The position numbers were made by a program, and so were the translations under genes. This document shows positions 18,494-28,656 of a DNA stretch of 64,000 bases, piece by piece; positions within the stretch are counted from its first letter, which is position 1; each line of letters begins with the position of its first letter. The stretch lies in contig NZ_JAGJEH010000006.1 of NCBI RefSeq assembly GCF_018100925.1, positions 405,159 to 469,158 of the forward strand, given 5' to 3'. Source of the stretch: Pseudoalteromonas luteoviolacea (lineage in GTDB: Bacteria > Pseudomonadota > Gammaproteobacteria > Enterobacterales > Alteromonadaceae). Below the pieces are notes generated by a model. The model did not search any database and was not told where the DNA came from. It worked only from the letters and a program-made list of their open reading frames with translations.

Positions 18494-18521
18494 AGTATAT
18501 GAGTCGCTACCAATCTATCAA
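18494..18521 (-). promoter_or_regulatory. Sigma-70 promoter of the small peptide gene
   Basis: On the minus strand TTGATA (18521-18516), a 16-base spacer and TATACT (18499-18494). It gives a 5' leader of roughly 35 bases before the peptide's ATG and lies between serB's stop and the peptide, so the peptide need not depend on serB transcription. Confidence 0.6.
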
Positions 18522-18546
18522 TACCAAACCCTATTCAGTGTGTACA

Positions 18547-19584
18547 TTATGATTTAATTCCATCTGGCATAGGCACTGTTAGAAAGTACAGTAATTGTAG
18601 TAAAGAACCATCGCAAATGGCTGCATCTGCTCGCTCCACAACCTTGGGTTTACCGTGTACAGCCACCCCTAAATCAGCCGCCGCCATCATTACCAAATCA
18701 TTAGCACCATCACCAATGGCTAAGGTTTGTCCCGCACTAATATCGTAACGGCTGCGCAAACTCTCTAGTACTTGCGCCTTTTTATCTGCATCTACTACTT
18801 CGCCAATAACTCGACCAGTTAACTTTTGCTCTTCAATTTCCAGAGTATTAGCAAATACATGATCTAACCCCAATCGAACCTGCAATGCCTCTGCAAACCA
18901 AGTAAATCCGCCAGAAGCAATTGCCAATCGCCAATCGTGCGACTTTAGTATTTCACATAGAGCTTTAATCCCCGCCATCAAAGGCAGATCTTCTTTGAGT
19001 GGAGAAATCAAGCTCAGTTCAATACCCTTTAATTTCGCTACGCGTTTATACAAACTGTCACTAAATGCCAATTTACCTGCCATTGCTTCTGCGGTTACCG
19101 ACGCCACCTCGTCGTATACATCTGCAAGACGGGCTATTTCATCTATGCACTCTATTTCAATCGCGGTAGAGTCCATATCCATCACCAATAGGCCTGGTTT
19201 TAGTAGTTGAGGTAAACGAGGCAATATTGCTCCTTGACATCCCACTGTCTGAGCTGCTTGCCGGACAATCGCTTTGGGCAACGCATCAACTTGTTGTAAA
19301 TGAACTTCTATAGCCACACCTACTGGCAGATCATCATGAGCTTTAAAAGCACACAGGCCAATAAACGTTAAGTGCTCGGATGAAAGCATCTCGATAAATT
19401 GCGTCAATGAGGTGCCCTTGACACTAGCGCCAAATAAAACGATGTATTGAGACTTGGCCTCTGTCGATACGCCCACTTTAGCAGATTGGGCATTTCCAAA
19501 CTCGTACCACTTTGATAAGGTAAGTTGATTTTCAACAGGGCGGACATCGAATTGGTCGACATCAATGATATTTTGCATTGGCAT
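18547..19584 (-). CDS. serB: Phosphoserine phosphatase SerB
   Basis: A 345-residue HAD phosphatase that makes the last step of serine synthesis, from phosphoserine. The catalytic motif DMDSTAIEIE puts the nucleophile and acid/base at Asp136 and Asp138; IASGGFTWFA is motif II and AIGDGANDLVMM motif IV. The first 130 residues form the ACT-like N-terminal domain seen in E. coli SerB (322 residues). AGGAG stands 6 bases before the ATG at 19584. It is divergent from smp, the arrangement known from E. coli. Confidence 0.96.
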   Translation of the reverse strand: MPMQNIIDVDQFDVRPVENQLTLSKWYEFGNAQSAKVGVSTEAKSQYIVLFGASVKGTSLTQFIEMLSSEHLTFIGLCAFKAHDDLPVGVAIEVHLQQVDALPKAIVRQAAQTVGCQGAILPRLPQLLKPGLLVMDMDSTAIEIECIDEIARLADVYDEVASVTAEAMAGKLAFSDSLYKRVAKLKGIELSLISPLKEDLPLMAGIKALCEILKSHDWRLAIASGGFTWFAEALQVRLGLDHVFANTLEIEEQKLTGRVIGEVVDADKKAQVLESLRSRYDISAGQTLAIGDGANDLVMMAAADLGVAVHGKPKVVERADAAICDGSLLQLLYFLTVPMPDGIKS

Positions 19585-19657
19585 TGAGCACTCCTAATAA
19601 CGGTATAGGCTCTTTTTAACATCTAATGAAAATAATGTCAGCCAACAACCTGTAACT

Positions 19658-20275
19658 ATGAAAAATACACAAGCACATGCTTTTTTAAAATCTTCACAAA
19701 GTAAACGTTTACTGAGACTCACTATAGCAGCAGGCTGCTTGCTCGCGCTGCTATGGATAGCGACCAACACCAGTTTTCGCTCTCACCAGCTACTGCACAC
19801 CAATGCCAATCACACAGGGCAAAGCTTGGTCCGGCTATTTGCACTCAATGCCGCTGAACCACTGTCACGTATGGACACGCCAAGACTCAGAGCCCTAAGC
19901 AACCACTTGGCCAGCGATCAGTACGTGCTCTCTGTTGCCGTCTATAACCAAAAGGGTCAATTTCTAATAGGCAACGACGGCATAACCGAGGCACCCGAAT
20001 TTCAAGGTTTACCTGACGGGTTAGCTGGTATCAATCCGAGTAAAGATGCCATAGTTGGAAAGATTGTAGATAGCCAACAAACCATCGGCTTTGTCAGCAT
20101 TGAATATCTTACTGATGCTGCCATGAGTGAAAGCCATAAACACTTCCATCAATTGGGCCGAATCGTACTTTTAATGCTACTTATTGTTGGTGTATTTACC
20201 TGGCAAATAGGCCGTGCGTTAACGCGCCGTGATGTCAAAAAACAAATAAAAAAAGAGCACAAGAAGACAGTCTGA
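19658..20275 (+). CDS. smp: Smp/YtjB-family membrane protein
   Basis: A 205-residue protein with two membrane helices (about 20-37 and 168-186) enclosing a periplasmic domain of about 130 residues, and a very basic cytoplasmic C-terminus (RRDVKKQIKKEHKKT). This is the layout of the E. coli Smp (YtjB) protein encoded beside serB and facing away from it, which is the case here too. The periplasmic part (LFALNAAEPLSRMDTPRLRALSNHLASDQYVLSVAVYNQKG) resembles a sensor-like fold, but its function is not known. Confidence 0.8.
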   Translation: MKNTQAHAFLKSSQSKRLLRLTIAAGCLLALLWIATNTSFRSHQLLHTNANHTGQSLVRLFALNAAEPLSRMDTPRLRALSNHLASDQYVLSVAVYNQKGQFLIGNDGITEAPEFQGLPDGLAGINPSKDAIVGKIVDSQQTIGFVSIEYLTDAAMSESHKHFHQLGRIVLLMLLIVGVFTWQIGRALTRRDVKKQIKKEHKKTV

Positions 20276-20359
20276 TTGAAAATGAAGAAAACAACCAATC
20301 ATAACGTCATGTCTGCTAGTGTACGTTTGCCCATATTTGGCTTGCGATTAAAGCTAATA

Positions 20360-21124
20360 TCAAATTGAAAAAAGCTCACATGTCGACGTGTAAAGTGACA
20401 ACGCAATGACTTCTTTCGGTTCACTACGTAATTGACATACATGTGTAAAAACATCCATCAATCTCGCAGGTGTATTAACCTGCCCCTGATGGCCAAAAAC
20501 TGGCATCGATGGCGCATCAGTTTCAATTACAAAACTTGAGAGTGGCAACGCGCTCACCACATCTCGGGTTTTTTTGGCCCGCGGGTAGGTAATAGTACCA
20601 CCCAAACCAAGTTTAAACCCTAAGTTGACGTAATATTGAGCTTGTTGCCGAGAACCCGAAAAGGCATGGATCACACCACCAAACTTAGGTTTTATTTGCT
20701 TGAACGACTGCGCAATTAGATGATGACTTTGGCGGTGGTGCACAATCAGCGGCAACTCTAAAGTATTAGCCAGCCGGATATGATCAGCAAAAATTGCCTG
20801 CTGTAGGGCGAGATCTGCACATTGGCTATCAATGCCGCATTCGCCAATGGCCACCAATTCCTGTCTATATCGTGTTGCCAAATCAACCAACTGCGTCATT
20901 TCTTGACGACTATCTGGTGTCAAGAAATAAGGGTGAAGACCAAATGCAATATAACTACACGAGTGCGTTTGTTGAAAATTCGTTAAACGCTTGCACTGTG
21001 CCAGTGAAACACCTGGCACAATCAGCTTTTCGATGCCATAAGACGCAGCGTCTGAAATTTGCTGGTTTACGTTGTCAGCAAATTCTGCAAAGTCTAAGTG
21101 GCAATGGCTATCGATAAATCGCAT
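20360..21124 (-). CDS. TatD-family metal-dependent hydrolase (YjjV-like)
   Basis: A 254-residue TIM-barrel metalloenzyme of the TatD family, some members of which are 3'-5' DNA exonucleases. Metal-site motifs are visible: DSHCHLDF at 5-12, IGECGID, LIVHHRQSHH, VIHAFSGS and ETDAPSM. Similarity in memory is closest to E. coli YjjV, which is also encoded near serB/smp in some gammaproteobacteria. Its ATG at 21124 directly abuts the pdxH stop (21125), so the two are one transcription unit with pdxH first. Confidence 0.88.
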   Translation of the reverse strand: MRFIDSHCHLDFAEFADNVNQQISDAASYGIEKLIVPGVSLAQCKRLTNFQQTHSCSYIAFGLHPYFLTPDSRQEMTQLVDLATRYRQELVAIGECGIDSQCADLALQQAIFADHIRLANTLELPLIVHHRQSHHLIAQSFKQIKPKFGGVIHAFSGSRQQAQYYVNLGFKLGLGGTITYPRAKKTRDVVSALPLSSFVIETDAPSMPVFGHQGQVNTPARLMDVFTHVCQLRSEPKEVIALSLYTSTCELFSI

Positions 21125-21766
21125 TTAAGGATTCAGGCGTTCAATCGACCAGCTGCCATCTGGTTGCTTTACGTACATAAAACGGTCGTGAAGTCGATGC
21201 TCTCCACCTTGCCAGAACTCTATTTTATGAGGCACAACACAATACCCGCCCCAAAAGTCAGGCAATGGAATATCACCTTTAGCAAACTTACTTTTCATAT
21301 TTTGGAATGTTTGCATCAAAGCTTGTCGAGACGAAACTGGACGGGATTGTTGAGATGCCCATGCCGCCAGCTGACTCTCTTTAGGACGAGACAAAAAGTA
21401 TTTCGCCACAGCGGCTGTACTTAAAGGTTGAGCCTCGCCGTATACAATCACTTGTCGCTCAATTGCATGCCATGGAAAGTGCAGAGATATCTTGTTATTG
21501 ATAGCTAGATCTTGTGCTTTTTTTGAGCCCGTATTGGTAAAAAATACAAAACCATTTTGATCAAGGTTTTTCAACAATACAATACGCTGTGATGGCTGAC
21601 CTTGCGCATCCACTGTTGCCACAACCATGGCGGTTGGATCCGCTGTAAACTTTGCATCAACGGCTTGCTGTAGCCAAATTTCAAATTGTTCAATCGGATT
21701 GTCTTTCAGCGCTTCTCGACGCAGCCCACCCTGCACATACTCTCTGCGGATTTCATCTAATTTCAT
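21125..21766 (-). CDS. pdxH: Pyridoxamine/pyridoxine 5'-phosphate oxidase
   Basis: A 213-residue FMN flavoprotein that makes pyridoxal 5'-phosphate from the pyridoxine or pyridoxamine phosphate. Characteristic stretches: [10 protein letters not shown] at the N-terminus, [40 protein letters not shown], and [24 protein letters not shown]. The length is close to E. coli PdxH (218). It is followed without a gap by the TatD-family gene. A hairpin terminator from argS lies upstream. Confidence 0.96.
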   Translation of the reverse strand: MKLDEIRREYVQGGLRREALKDNPIEQFEIWLQQAVDAKFTADPTAMVVATVDAQGQPSQRIVLLKNLDQNGFVFFTNTGSKKAQDLAINNKISLHFPWHAIERQVIVYGEAQPLSTAAVAKYFLSRPKESQLAAWASQQSRPVSSRQALMQTFQNMKSKFAKGDIPLPDFWGGYCVVPHKIEFWQGGEHRLHDRFMYVKQPDGSWSIERLNP

Positions 21767-21816
21767 CTTGGCGATTCCTTAGCATATTAAAACGGTGTTT
21801 ACTCTCATCAGTAAAC

Positions 21817-21845
21817 AAAAAGCCGCCTAAAGTGGCGGCTTTTAC
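21817..21845 (-). terminator. Terminator after argS
   Basis: AGCCGCC / GGCGGCT stem (21821-21840) with A-runs on the left (T-run on the minus strand). It lies 28 bp beyond the argS stop and upstream of pdxH; the T tract on the plus strand side makes it bidirectional. Confidence 0.85.
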
Positions 21846-21867
21846 AACATTAACCAATAAATGGAGC

Positions 21868-23610
21868 TTACATTTGCTCCATTACCTCAATGCCTAATAG
21901 GTCTAAGCCCGTGTGTAGTGTTTTAGCCACTAAGTTACATAGTAGCAAACGACTTTCTCTAGTTTGCTCTGCGACATCATCTTTCAATATCGGGCATGCT
22001 TCGTAGAATGACATATACAAACTGGCAAGTTCATATAGGTATCCACATAATACGTGTGGCGTCGCTTCATTGATCATCAGATCAAGGACTTCTTCCAGTT
22101 GCAATAACTTAAGGGCCAAAGCCTTTTCCTGTGGCTCTGCGATGATGATCTGACCACTCAATGATCCGCTATTTACCTCAGCTTTGCGGAAAATGCTTTT
22201 AACACGTGTATAAGCATACTGAAGATATGGCGCTGTTGCGCCTTCAAAGCTCAGCATTGTGTCCCAATTGAAGATGTAGTCGCTTGTGCGGTGCTTTGAC
22301 AGATCGGCATATTTAACTGCACCAATACCTACTTTGCGGGCAATTTCTGCGCGCGCTTCTTCAGAGAGCTCAGAGGCACGCTCAGCCAATTTCTCTGATG
22401 CACGACTCACAGCTTCATCTAACAAATCAGCAAGCTTGATAGTACCGCCAGTACGCGTTTTGAATGGCTTACCATCGTCACCCATCATAGTACCAAAAAG
22501 GCTTGGCTCGTAGCTGGTTTTATCTTTCAAAAATCCAGCTTTACGAGCTGTAATTTCAACTTGATTGAAATGCAAACCCTGACGAGCATCAACAAATATT
22601 AAAATACGGTCAACGTCCAACTCATTTGAACGATAATCACATGCAGCTAAGTCTGTTGTTGAGTAAAGGAAACCACCACCGGACTTCTGTACGATAAATA
22701 CTGATGGCTCACCATCTTTGTTTGCCAGTTCATCAAGGAAAACAACTTGCGCGCCTTGATCTTCTACAGCAATGTCTTTGTCTTTTAGTAGCTCAATAAC
22801 GCCATTTAAACGATCGTTATAGGCACTCTCCGCTTTAATGTCTTCGCGTCCCAATGTCACATTGAGCTTTTTGTACACTTCTTCAGAGTGCTTCACCGAG
22901 GTGTCGATGAATAACTGCCACAATTTTTCGCAATGTGCATCACCACCTTGTAACTTCACTACGTAATCTCGGGCTTTATCAGCAAAACCTCCCTCGTCGT
23001 CAAAGCGTTTTTTTGCATCACGGTAGAAGCTTTCTAAATCAGCCAGTGCCACCGCTTCCAGATCAATGCCCTGTTCAAGTAAATCTTCAAGGTGTGCGAT
23101 AAGCATACCAAACTGAGTACCCCAGTCACCCATGTGGTTTTGACGGATAACTTTATCACCGCGAAATTCAAGGGCACGTACAACGGCATCACCAATGATG
23201 GTCGAACGCAGGTGACCAACGTGCATTTCTTTTGCAAGGTTCGGAGATGAGTAATCAACAACGACTTTATGCGGAGTCGCGTGTTCTGCTACACCAAGTT
23301 TTGCATCTTGGTTAGCTGATTCTAAGCTTGATGCTAAGAACTCAGGTTTTAGATGAATATTGATAAAACCTGGGCCTGCAATTTCAGTTTTAGCAGCAAG
23401 ATCGGCAATGTCTAAGTTGTCTATGATCTTCTGTGCAACTTCTCGCGGATTCGTTTTTAATGCTTTTGCGGCGCCCATTGCGCCATTGATTTGGTAATCA
23501 CCAAATTGCGGGCGAGTAGATTGTGTAACCGCTGGGTTTGTGCCTTCTGGAATGCCCGCAGCTTGCATTGCTGCATTGGCTTTTTCAATTAATAGAGTTT
23601 TGATATTCAT
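21868..23610 (-). CDS. argS: Arginyl-tRNA synthetase
   Basis: A 580-residue class I aminoacyl-tRNA synthetase charging tRNA-Arg. The N-terminal additional domain binds the tRNA elbow; the HIGH motif appears as HVGH in [16 protein letters not shown] (near 125-137); the KMSKS region is the usual degenerate form in ArgRS ([11 protein letters not shown]); the helical anticodon-binding domain with [11 protein letters not shown]...[12 protein letters not shown] closes the protein. Length is as in E. coli (577). Monocistronic, with its own terminator. Confidence 0.97.
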   Translation of the reverse strand: MNIKTLLIEKANAAMQAAGIPEGTNPAVTQSTRPQFGDYQINGAMGAAKALKTNPREVAQKIIDNLDIADLAAKTEIAGPGFINIHLKPEFLASSLESANQDAKLGVAEHATPHKVVVDYSSPNLAKEMHVGHLRSTIIGDAVVRALEFRGDKVIRQNHMGDWGTQFGMLIAHLEDLLEQGIDLEAVALADLESFYRDAKKRFDDEGGFADKARDYVVKLQGGDAHCEKLWQLFIDTSVKHSEEVYKKLNVTLGREDIKAESAYNDRLNGVIELLKDKDIAVEDQGAQVVFLDELANKDGEPSVFIVQKSGGGFLYSTTDLAACDYRSNELDVDRILIFVDARQGLHFNQVEITARKAGFLKDKTSYEPSLFGTMMGDDGKPFKTRTGGTIKLADLLDEAVSRASEKLAERASELSEEARAEIARKVGIGAVKYADLSKHRTSDYIFNWDTMLSFEGATAPYLQYAYTRVKSIFRKAEVNSGSLSGQIIIAEPQEKALALKLLQLEEVLDLMINEATPHVLCGYLYELASLYMSFYEACPILKDDVAEQTRESRLLLCNLVAKTLHTGLDLLGIEVMEQM

Positions 23611-23673
23611 TTGTTATCCTGTGGTCCTTGCCAGCCATCAAACCAGCAAGGTTAAATTCAATTTAAGCGCTTA

Positions 23674-25263
23674 TTAGTGTTCACGTGTATGATGGAACTT
23701 AACATCAGGATAGCGTTCCATTGATAAGTTTAAATTTACACGGCTAGGTGCAATGTAAGTTAAGTTATCACCACCATCAAGGGCCAAATTCGCTTCGCAC
23801 TTGCGTTTAAATTCAGCCATCTTCTTATCGTCGTCACACGTCACCCAGCGGGCTGTTTGTACCGCTACACTTTCGTAAATTGCATCTACGTTATATTCAG
23901 CTTTTAGGCGCGCTACAACCACATCAAACTGAAGCACACCGACCGCACCTACGATTAAGCTATTATTTTGTAGTGGTCTAAATACCTGTACCGCACCTTC
24001 TTCTGACAGCTGTACTAAGCCTTTTAGCAACTGCTTTTGCTTAAGCGGATCTTTTAAGCGAATACTACGGAATAATTCGGGCGCGAAATTTGGAATACCA
24101 CTAAATTTCAGCTTCTCACCTTGCGTGAAGGTATCACCGATTTGGATTGTACCGTGGTTATGCAAACCAATAATGTCACCAGCATATGCCTCTTGAGCGC
24201 GCTCACGGTCACCCGCCATAAAGGTTACCGCGTCGGAGATACTGACTTTTTTGCCAATACGTACATGGTCCATCTTCATACCTTGAGTATATTTACCCGA
24301 TACAATACGCATGAAGGCAATACGGTCACGGTGTTTGGGGTCCATATTCGCTTGAATTTTGAATACGAAGCCTGAGAACTTTTCTTCTTCAGCCTTTACT
24401 TCACGCTCTTCAGTTTGACGTGGCATAGGCGTTGGCGCCCACTCTGTTAAACCGTCAAGCATATGGTCAACACCAAAGTTACCTAATGCTGTACCAAAGT
24501 AAACTGGTGTTAGCTCACCCGATAAAAATAACTCATGATCAAACTCATTTGATGCACCGATCACCAGCTCTAGCTCTTCACGAAGCTGTTCGGCTAACTC
24601 ATCACCGATTTCGGCATCTAGATCTGGGTTGTCTAAGCCCTTAATGATGCGTTTTTCTTGGATGGTATGGCCTTGACCCGTTGCATATAAAATCGTTTCA
24701 TCACGATGAATGTGGTACACGCCTTTAAATTCTTTACCGCAGCCGATTGGCCAAGTGATAGGTGCACACATGATATTCAGTTCTGTTTCAACCTCGTCCA
24801 TCACTTCCATTGGGTCACGGATGTCACGGTCAAGCTTGTTCATAAAAGTCACGATTGGCGTGTCACGTAAGCGAGTAACTTCCATTAATTTACGTGTTCT
24901 ATCTTCAACACCTTTTGCCGCATCGATTACCATTAGACACGAGTCAACTGCAGTCAGTGTACGATAAGTATCTTCAGAGAAGTCTTCGTGCCCCGGGGTA
25001 TCTAGTAGGTTTACCAATGCATCATTATACGGGAACTGCATCACCGAGGTTGTTACCGAGATACCACGCTCTTTTTCCATTTCCATCCAGTCAGATTTTG
25101 CGTGCTGGTTTGAACCACGACCTTTTACTGTGCCGGCTTTTTGTAACGCCTTTCCGAATAAAAGCACTTTCTCTGTAATGGTGGTTTTACCCGCATCCGG
25201 GTGAGAAATAATGGCAAAAGTACGGCGAAGCGATACTTCTTGCTGGATACTGTTGTTTGACAT
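23674..25263 (-). CDS. prfC: Peptide chain release factor 3
   Basis: A 529-residue translational GTPase that removes RF1/RF2 from the ribosome after peptide release. GTP-binding motifs are clear: G1 [10 protein letters not shown]2 region [14 protein letters not shown]3 DTPGHEDF, G4 NKLD. The C-terminal part (LRAEYNVDA-like [12 protein letters not shown]) matches RF3 rather than EF-G. Length equals E. coli RF3 (529). It is followed by argS after 63 bp on the same strand. Confidence 0.97.
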   Translation of the reverse strand: MSNNSIQQEVSLRRTFAIISHPDAGKTTITEKVLLFGKALQKAGTVKGRGSNQHAKSDWMEMEKERGISVTTSVMQFPYNDALVNLLDTPGHEDFSEDTYRTLTAVDSCLMVIDAAKGVEDRTRKLMEVTRLRDTPIVTFMNKLDRDIRDPMEVMDEVETELNIMCAPITWPIGCGKEFKGVYHIHRDETILYATGQGHTIQEKRIIKGLDNPDLDAEIGDELAEQLREELELVIGASNEFDHELFLSGELTPVYFGTALGNFGVDHMLDGLTEWAPTPMPRQTEEREVKAEEEKFSGFVFKIQANMDPKHRDRIAFMRIVSGKYTQGMKMDHVRIGKKVSISDAVTFMAGDRERAQEAYAGDIIGLHNHGTIQIGDTFTQGEKLKFSGIPNFAPELFRSIRLKDPLKQKQLLKGLVQLSEEGAVQVFRPLQNNSLIVGAVGVLQFDVVVARLKAEYNVDAIYESVAVQTARWVTCDDDKKMAEFKRKCEANLALDGGDNLTYIAPSRVNLNLSMERYPDVKFHHTREH

Positions 25264-25586
25264 TGAAAACTCTACTTTTGGCTTATCTGAGTGAGACTAT
25301 TAACTGATAACACTCGGCTGTGAACACATATCCGCATATTGTCTCCGATCCTGACTATTTTAACAACTTATCGGCGCATAAATTGACGATAAACTGCGGC
25401 ATTTCTAACTTTGACCAATCTCATCGTTCATTCCACCTGTGCCGCCAATAGCATTCAATCAATAGGCGATTCTCTGGATATACAAAGTTGGCCCCTTTGC
25501 AGTGCAAGCCTGAACGCTGCGGCCCCTATACAATTTTATTTAAATTGTTAGGATAGATACCCATAACCAATAATAAAAAATATTCA
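25264..25586. other. Gene-free stretch between divergent prfC and thioesterase genes
   Basis: About 320 bp without a convincing frame or RNA gene. It must contain promoters for both flanking genes; AT-rich boxes such as TATACA near 25528 and TAGGATAGAT before the thioesterase start are present, but no promoter stands out. Confidence 0.5.
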
Positions 25587-26324
25587 ATGACTACAAAACT
25601 ATTTACAACGCCAAAGCCTAACCCTCAGGCAACCATTCGACTTTTCTGCTTTCCTTACGCAGGCGGTGCACCAAGCATTTTTATACCTTGGCTAGATAAA
25701 TTACCCGCTCATATTGAAATAGTCCTTGTCCAGTTACCTGGGCGCGGTGCCCGGCTCATGGAGCCCCCCCATGACAAAATGCACTTAATTATTGAAGAGC
25801 TAATGCAACACAGCGACTTTATAACTCAAAAACCATGTGTATTCTTTGGTCATAGTCTTGGCAGTCGTGTTGCTTATGAACTCGCCTACACCTTACAAAA
25901 AGCAAATAAAACGCTGCCAGTTAAAATGATTGCCTCGGCCAGTCGAGCACCGCATTTAGCCAGCCAAAAACAACCTCTTCACCATTTACCTAAGCAAGAG
26001 TTCATCAAAAAGCTTCGTGAACTCAATGGTACACCACAAGAAATTCTGGCAAATGCTGAGCTGATGGACCTGTTTTTACCGCTGCTACGCGCTGATTTCG
26101 AAATCGCAGATTGTTATCGGGCTGAGCCATGCCCTCTCCCACTGCCTATCGATGTCTTTTTTGGTCACGATGATATTGATATATCACAAGCTCAACGTGA
26201 TGCTTGGCAGTCGCTATCAAGCTTTCCAGTTCAGCAGCACGCTTTTAATGGTGATCACTTTTTTATCAACACACTCAGCGATCAAGTGATTGCAAAAGTG
26301 TCTGACATACTAGCCTCCTTATAA
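25587..26324 (+). CDS. Type II thioesterase (non-ribosomal peptide/polyketide editing type)
   Basis: A 245-residue alpha/beta hydrolase of the GrsT/SrfAD family. It has the early FCFPYAGGAPSIF motif, QLPGRG(A) at about 49-54, the nucleophile elbow GHSLGS with Ser90, and the catalytic His224 in NGDHFF; an acid residue is expected near FFGHDDID (191-198). Such enzymes release wrong acyl groups from carrier proteins of NRPS and PKS lines. No NRPS, PKS or carrier protein gene lies in this window, so it acts in trans on a distant cluster or does something else. An inverted repeat (GAATGGA/TCCATTC, about 26335-26361) follows the stop. Confidence 0.85.
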   Translation: MTTKLFTTPKPNPQATIRLFCFPYAGGAPSIFIPWLDKLPAHIEIVLVQLPGRGARLMEPPHDKMHLIIEELMQHSDFITQKPCVFFGHSLGSRVAYELAYTLQKANKTLPVKMIASASRAPHLASQKQPLHHLPKQEFIKKLRELNGTPQEILANAELMDLFLPLLRADFEIADCYRAEPCPLPLPIDVFFGHDDIDISQAQRDAWQSLSSFPVQQHAFNGDHFFINTLSDQVIAKVSDILASL

Positions 26325-26586
26325 ATTAAGTACTTGAATGGATCACAGTGAGGTCCATTCATCTCCCAAACCTGTACAATTTTCACACACCTTTGTAAAC
26401 TAAAGTTAATCGACAGTCCTAGACATAGGTACACAATACCAATTACTATAAAGCGCTAAATAGTTTGCATTCTCATAATGAAGAAACTAACTCGCTCACT
26501 TTGTATTAAAATGATTGCTAGAAGCGTGTGCGAATGGCAGCCATGTCTTTAAGTCAGCTCATTGATATTAAAAGGATGATAATAAA

Positions 26587-27915
26587 ATGAGAAAAATATT
26601 CGTGTTGTCTGTGCTGACGGTGGCACTGTGTGGTTGTAAAAGCCTTGTCGAAAAAGGGCATAACTTATTTGAAGCGGGGATGTATTCACAATCAGCTGAA
26701 TATTATGAGCAAGCACTGGTTGAAGATCCGCACAATATTGATGCGCAAAAAGGACTCCTACAGGCCCGCAATAAAATATTAGATAAAGGTTTGATTGACG
26801 TTCGAATGCTGCGTTTAGGGGGTAATCCGACTGGCGCGGCAATGAAATTAGAATCACTATTGCGTAACCAAATTGAATGGCAAATAGAGCCTCTTGGGCC
26901 CATCGCTAATACACAAAACGAAGAAATTGAATATGCTACATTATGGTTGAAGCAGCGCGCCGAACAATTGGGCCAGTCTCGATTTCCAGATCAGTTCCGC
27001 TTTTTTGAACATCGCTATTCGTTTTTAATCGGCAACGCGCAACTGCATAACCAATTTGCGATATATCGTGCACCATTGCAAAACAAGGCACATGCCCTGT
27101 GTACTCGCATGTTCACACAGGCAAATAACGCGCGTTTTTATTTACGCCAATTTACTGAAAAATACTGTATGGCATGGGATCTGCCACAAAGCTTTACTCC
27201 GATGACCCAAGATCCAAGCCGCTATTCGAGCATTACACTGACACCGCGATTCAAAGTAAACTTGCATCGTACCAGTCGACAGGCGAATTCGTTACAGACT
27301 GCCTCTTCTGAACTAAAGCAAATATTCAGAGAAAGCTTGTGGTATAGCCCAGTTGGTCAACAGACTTTTAGGCTCAAATTTGATGCCAGATTAGAGCACA
27401 TTAGAGACGCTAAGCTGGTCAACCGTCAGAAGCACTTTACCATTGTTGAAGAGCGTCGCAATCCAAACGACCCCTCGGACAAACTCGATGTCGAAGTAAA
27501 AAAAGCCTACAACTACCCTGTCACCGAATTTACCGAGCAATTTAGTGTCGACGCAAAATACGAGGGTATCATTGCAGCTCAACCTATAGAGTTTCGAGTG
27601 GATGAAAGTCAAACCCACTATACACAAAGCCACCAAGCGGATTTTCCACAACTCAAAATCAAACCTGTGAAAGCAATTTTTTTAGATGTTGACTCTAAGT
27701 TAGATACACAACTAGATGCACTACAGCAAGATTTTAAGTCACAACTAGATCGTATCTGGGTCGAAACTCATTGCAATGGCTTGATCGGTGCGCACTATGG
27801 TGAATACATTCTGCGCTGTGGCAAAATTTCTCCACAGCATGAATTTGTAAACAGCTGGTTCAAAAAACAATTCGGTTTAACCTACTACGAAATGGCATCA
27901 CTGTATGCGCTTTAG
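26587..27915 (+). CDS. Lipoprotein with TPR-like N-terminus, unknown function
   Basis: A 442-residue protein with a lipoprotein signal (lipobox ALCGC, Cys17) and a tetratricopeptide-like helix pair right after it (GHNLFEAGMYSQSAEYYEQALVEDPHNIDAQKGLLQAR, about 23-60). The rest is a long non-repetitive domain with conserved-looking Cys residues late in the protein (HCNG, RCGK). AAAGGATGATAATAAA before the ATG holds a clear ribosome binding site. The gene ends overlapping the last 4 bases of a convergent gene. I do not recognise the C-terminal family. Confidence 0.75.
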   Translation: MRKIFVLSVLTVALCGCKSLVEKGHNLFEAGMYSQSAEYYEQALVEDPHNIDAQKGLLQARNKILDKGLIDVRMLRLGGNPTGAAMKLESLLRNQIEWQIEPLGPIANTQNEEIEYATLWLKQRAEQLGQSRFPDQFRFFEHRYSFLIGNAQLHNQFAIYRAPLQNKAHALCTRMFTQANNARFYLRQFTEKYCMAWDLPQSFTPMTQDPSRYSSITLTPRFKVNLHRTSRQANSLQTASSELKQIFRESLWYSPVGQQTFRLKFDARLEHIRDAKLVNRQKHFTIVEERRNPNDPSDKLDVEVKKAYNYPVTEFTEQFSVDAKYEGIIAAQPIEFRVDESQTHYTQSHQADFPQLKIKPVKAIFLDVDSKLDTQLDALQQDFKSQLDRIWVETHCNGLIGAHYGEYILRCGKISPQHEFVNSWFKKQFGLTYYEMASLYAL

Positions 27916-28493
27916 CGTTGTTTTTCATCGCCAGCTAAGCAATAAGGTTGTGCGATCGGCTTGCCTTGTTGATAAAATTCGCTGGGCTTGCCTTTGCCAA
28001 GTAAACGCCAGAGCGCTATTTTTAATGCTAAATGCACAACGACACGCTTATGGGACCACTGACCCTTAATTTCGGCAGGTATTTCAGCATTGGCAAACTT
28101 ACAGAAAACGCTGCCAATAGGTGGCCCAACGGTCTCGTTTAGATCCTCTTCAATACAACCTTTCAACAGTCCTACTAAAGGCCAACGTGCATTCACGGTA
28201 TTTCCCAACGGTGTATTGCAACATGCAGCAAACCAGCGGTGAACACCGCCTTTTGTCACCGTAAGGCAAGCTATTTGCTGTTTTCCTTGGTGCACCTCAA
28301 GTTGTGATGAACTGACTTGAAAAACGTCTGAACCGCCATACTCATTGAGCATTTGATTTTGACCAAGGTGCCTTACAAATTTCTGGCAATCATCACAATA
28401 ACAAACCACACGATTGTGAAATAGCCGACTTCCATAAGATATGGTGCCACGCACTTTGGAGCAGCGACACCTAAAATTCATACATTTACCCAT
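27912..28493 (-). CDS. DUF6151/GFA-like zinc-binding protein
   Basis: A 193-residue protein with Cys pairs CRCSKVRG (near 9-15) and CYCDDCQKFV (near 32-40), and a later CCNTPLG, the pattern of the glutathione-dependent formaldehyde-activating (GFA, Mss4-like) zinc fold. GFA proteins bind zinc through such Cys sets. The layout suggests the DUF6151 branch, whose role is unknown, so I would not assign formaldehyde activity. It is convergent with the TPR lipoprotein gene, sharing 4 bp. The alternate start MNFRC (4 codons in) is equally possible. Confidence 0.7.
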   Translation of the reverse strand: MGKCMNFRCRCSKVRGTISYGSRLFHNRVVCYCDDCQKFVRHLGQNQMLNEYGGSDVFQVSSSQLEVHQGKQQIACLTVTKGGVHRWFAACCNTPLGNTVNARWPLVGLLKGCIEEDLNETVGPPIGSVFCKFANAEIPAEIKGQWSHKRVVVHLALKIALWRLLGKGKPSEFYQQGKPIAQPYCLAGDEKQR

Positions 28494-28656
28494 ACAGTAC
28501 AGTTCCCTTATTCACAATAGCCACAATAAGATAAATATCATGCCGTTCTCTCTTATCCTATCACCCCTTTAAAACACAATAAAATACCTACGGGGCTTGG
28601 CGTTGGCGGAGCTTCATGCTAGTTTTCTGCAAAACAAAATAAATTTGGGAATTACT

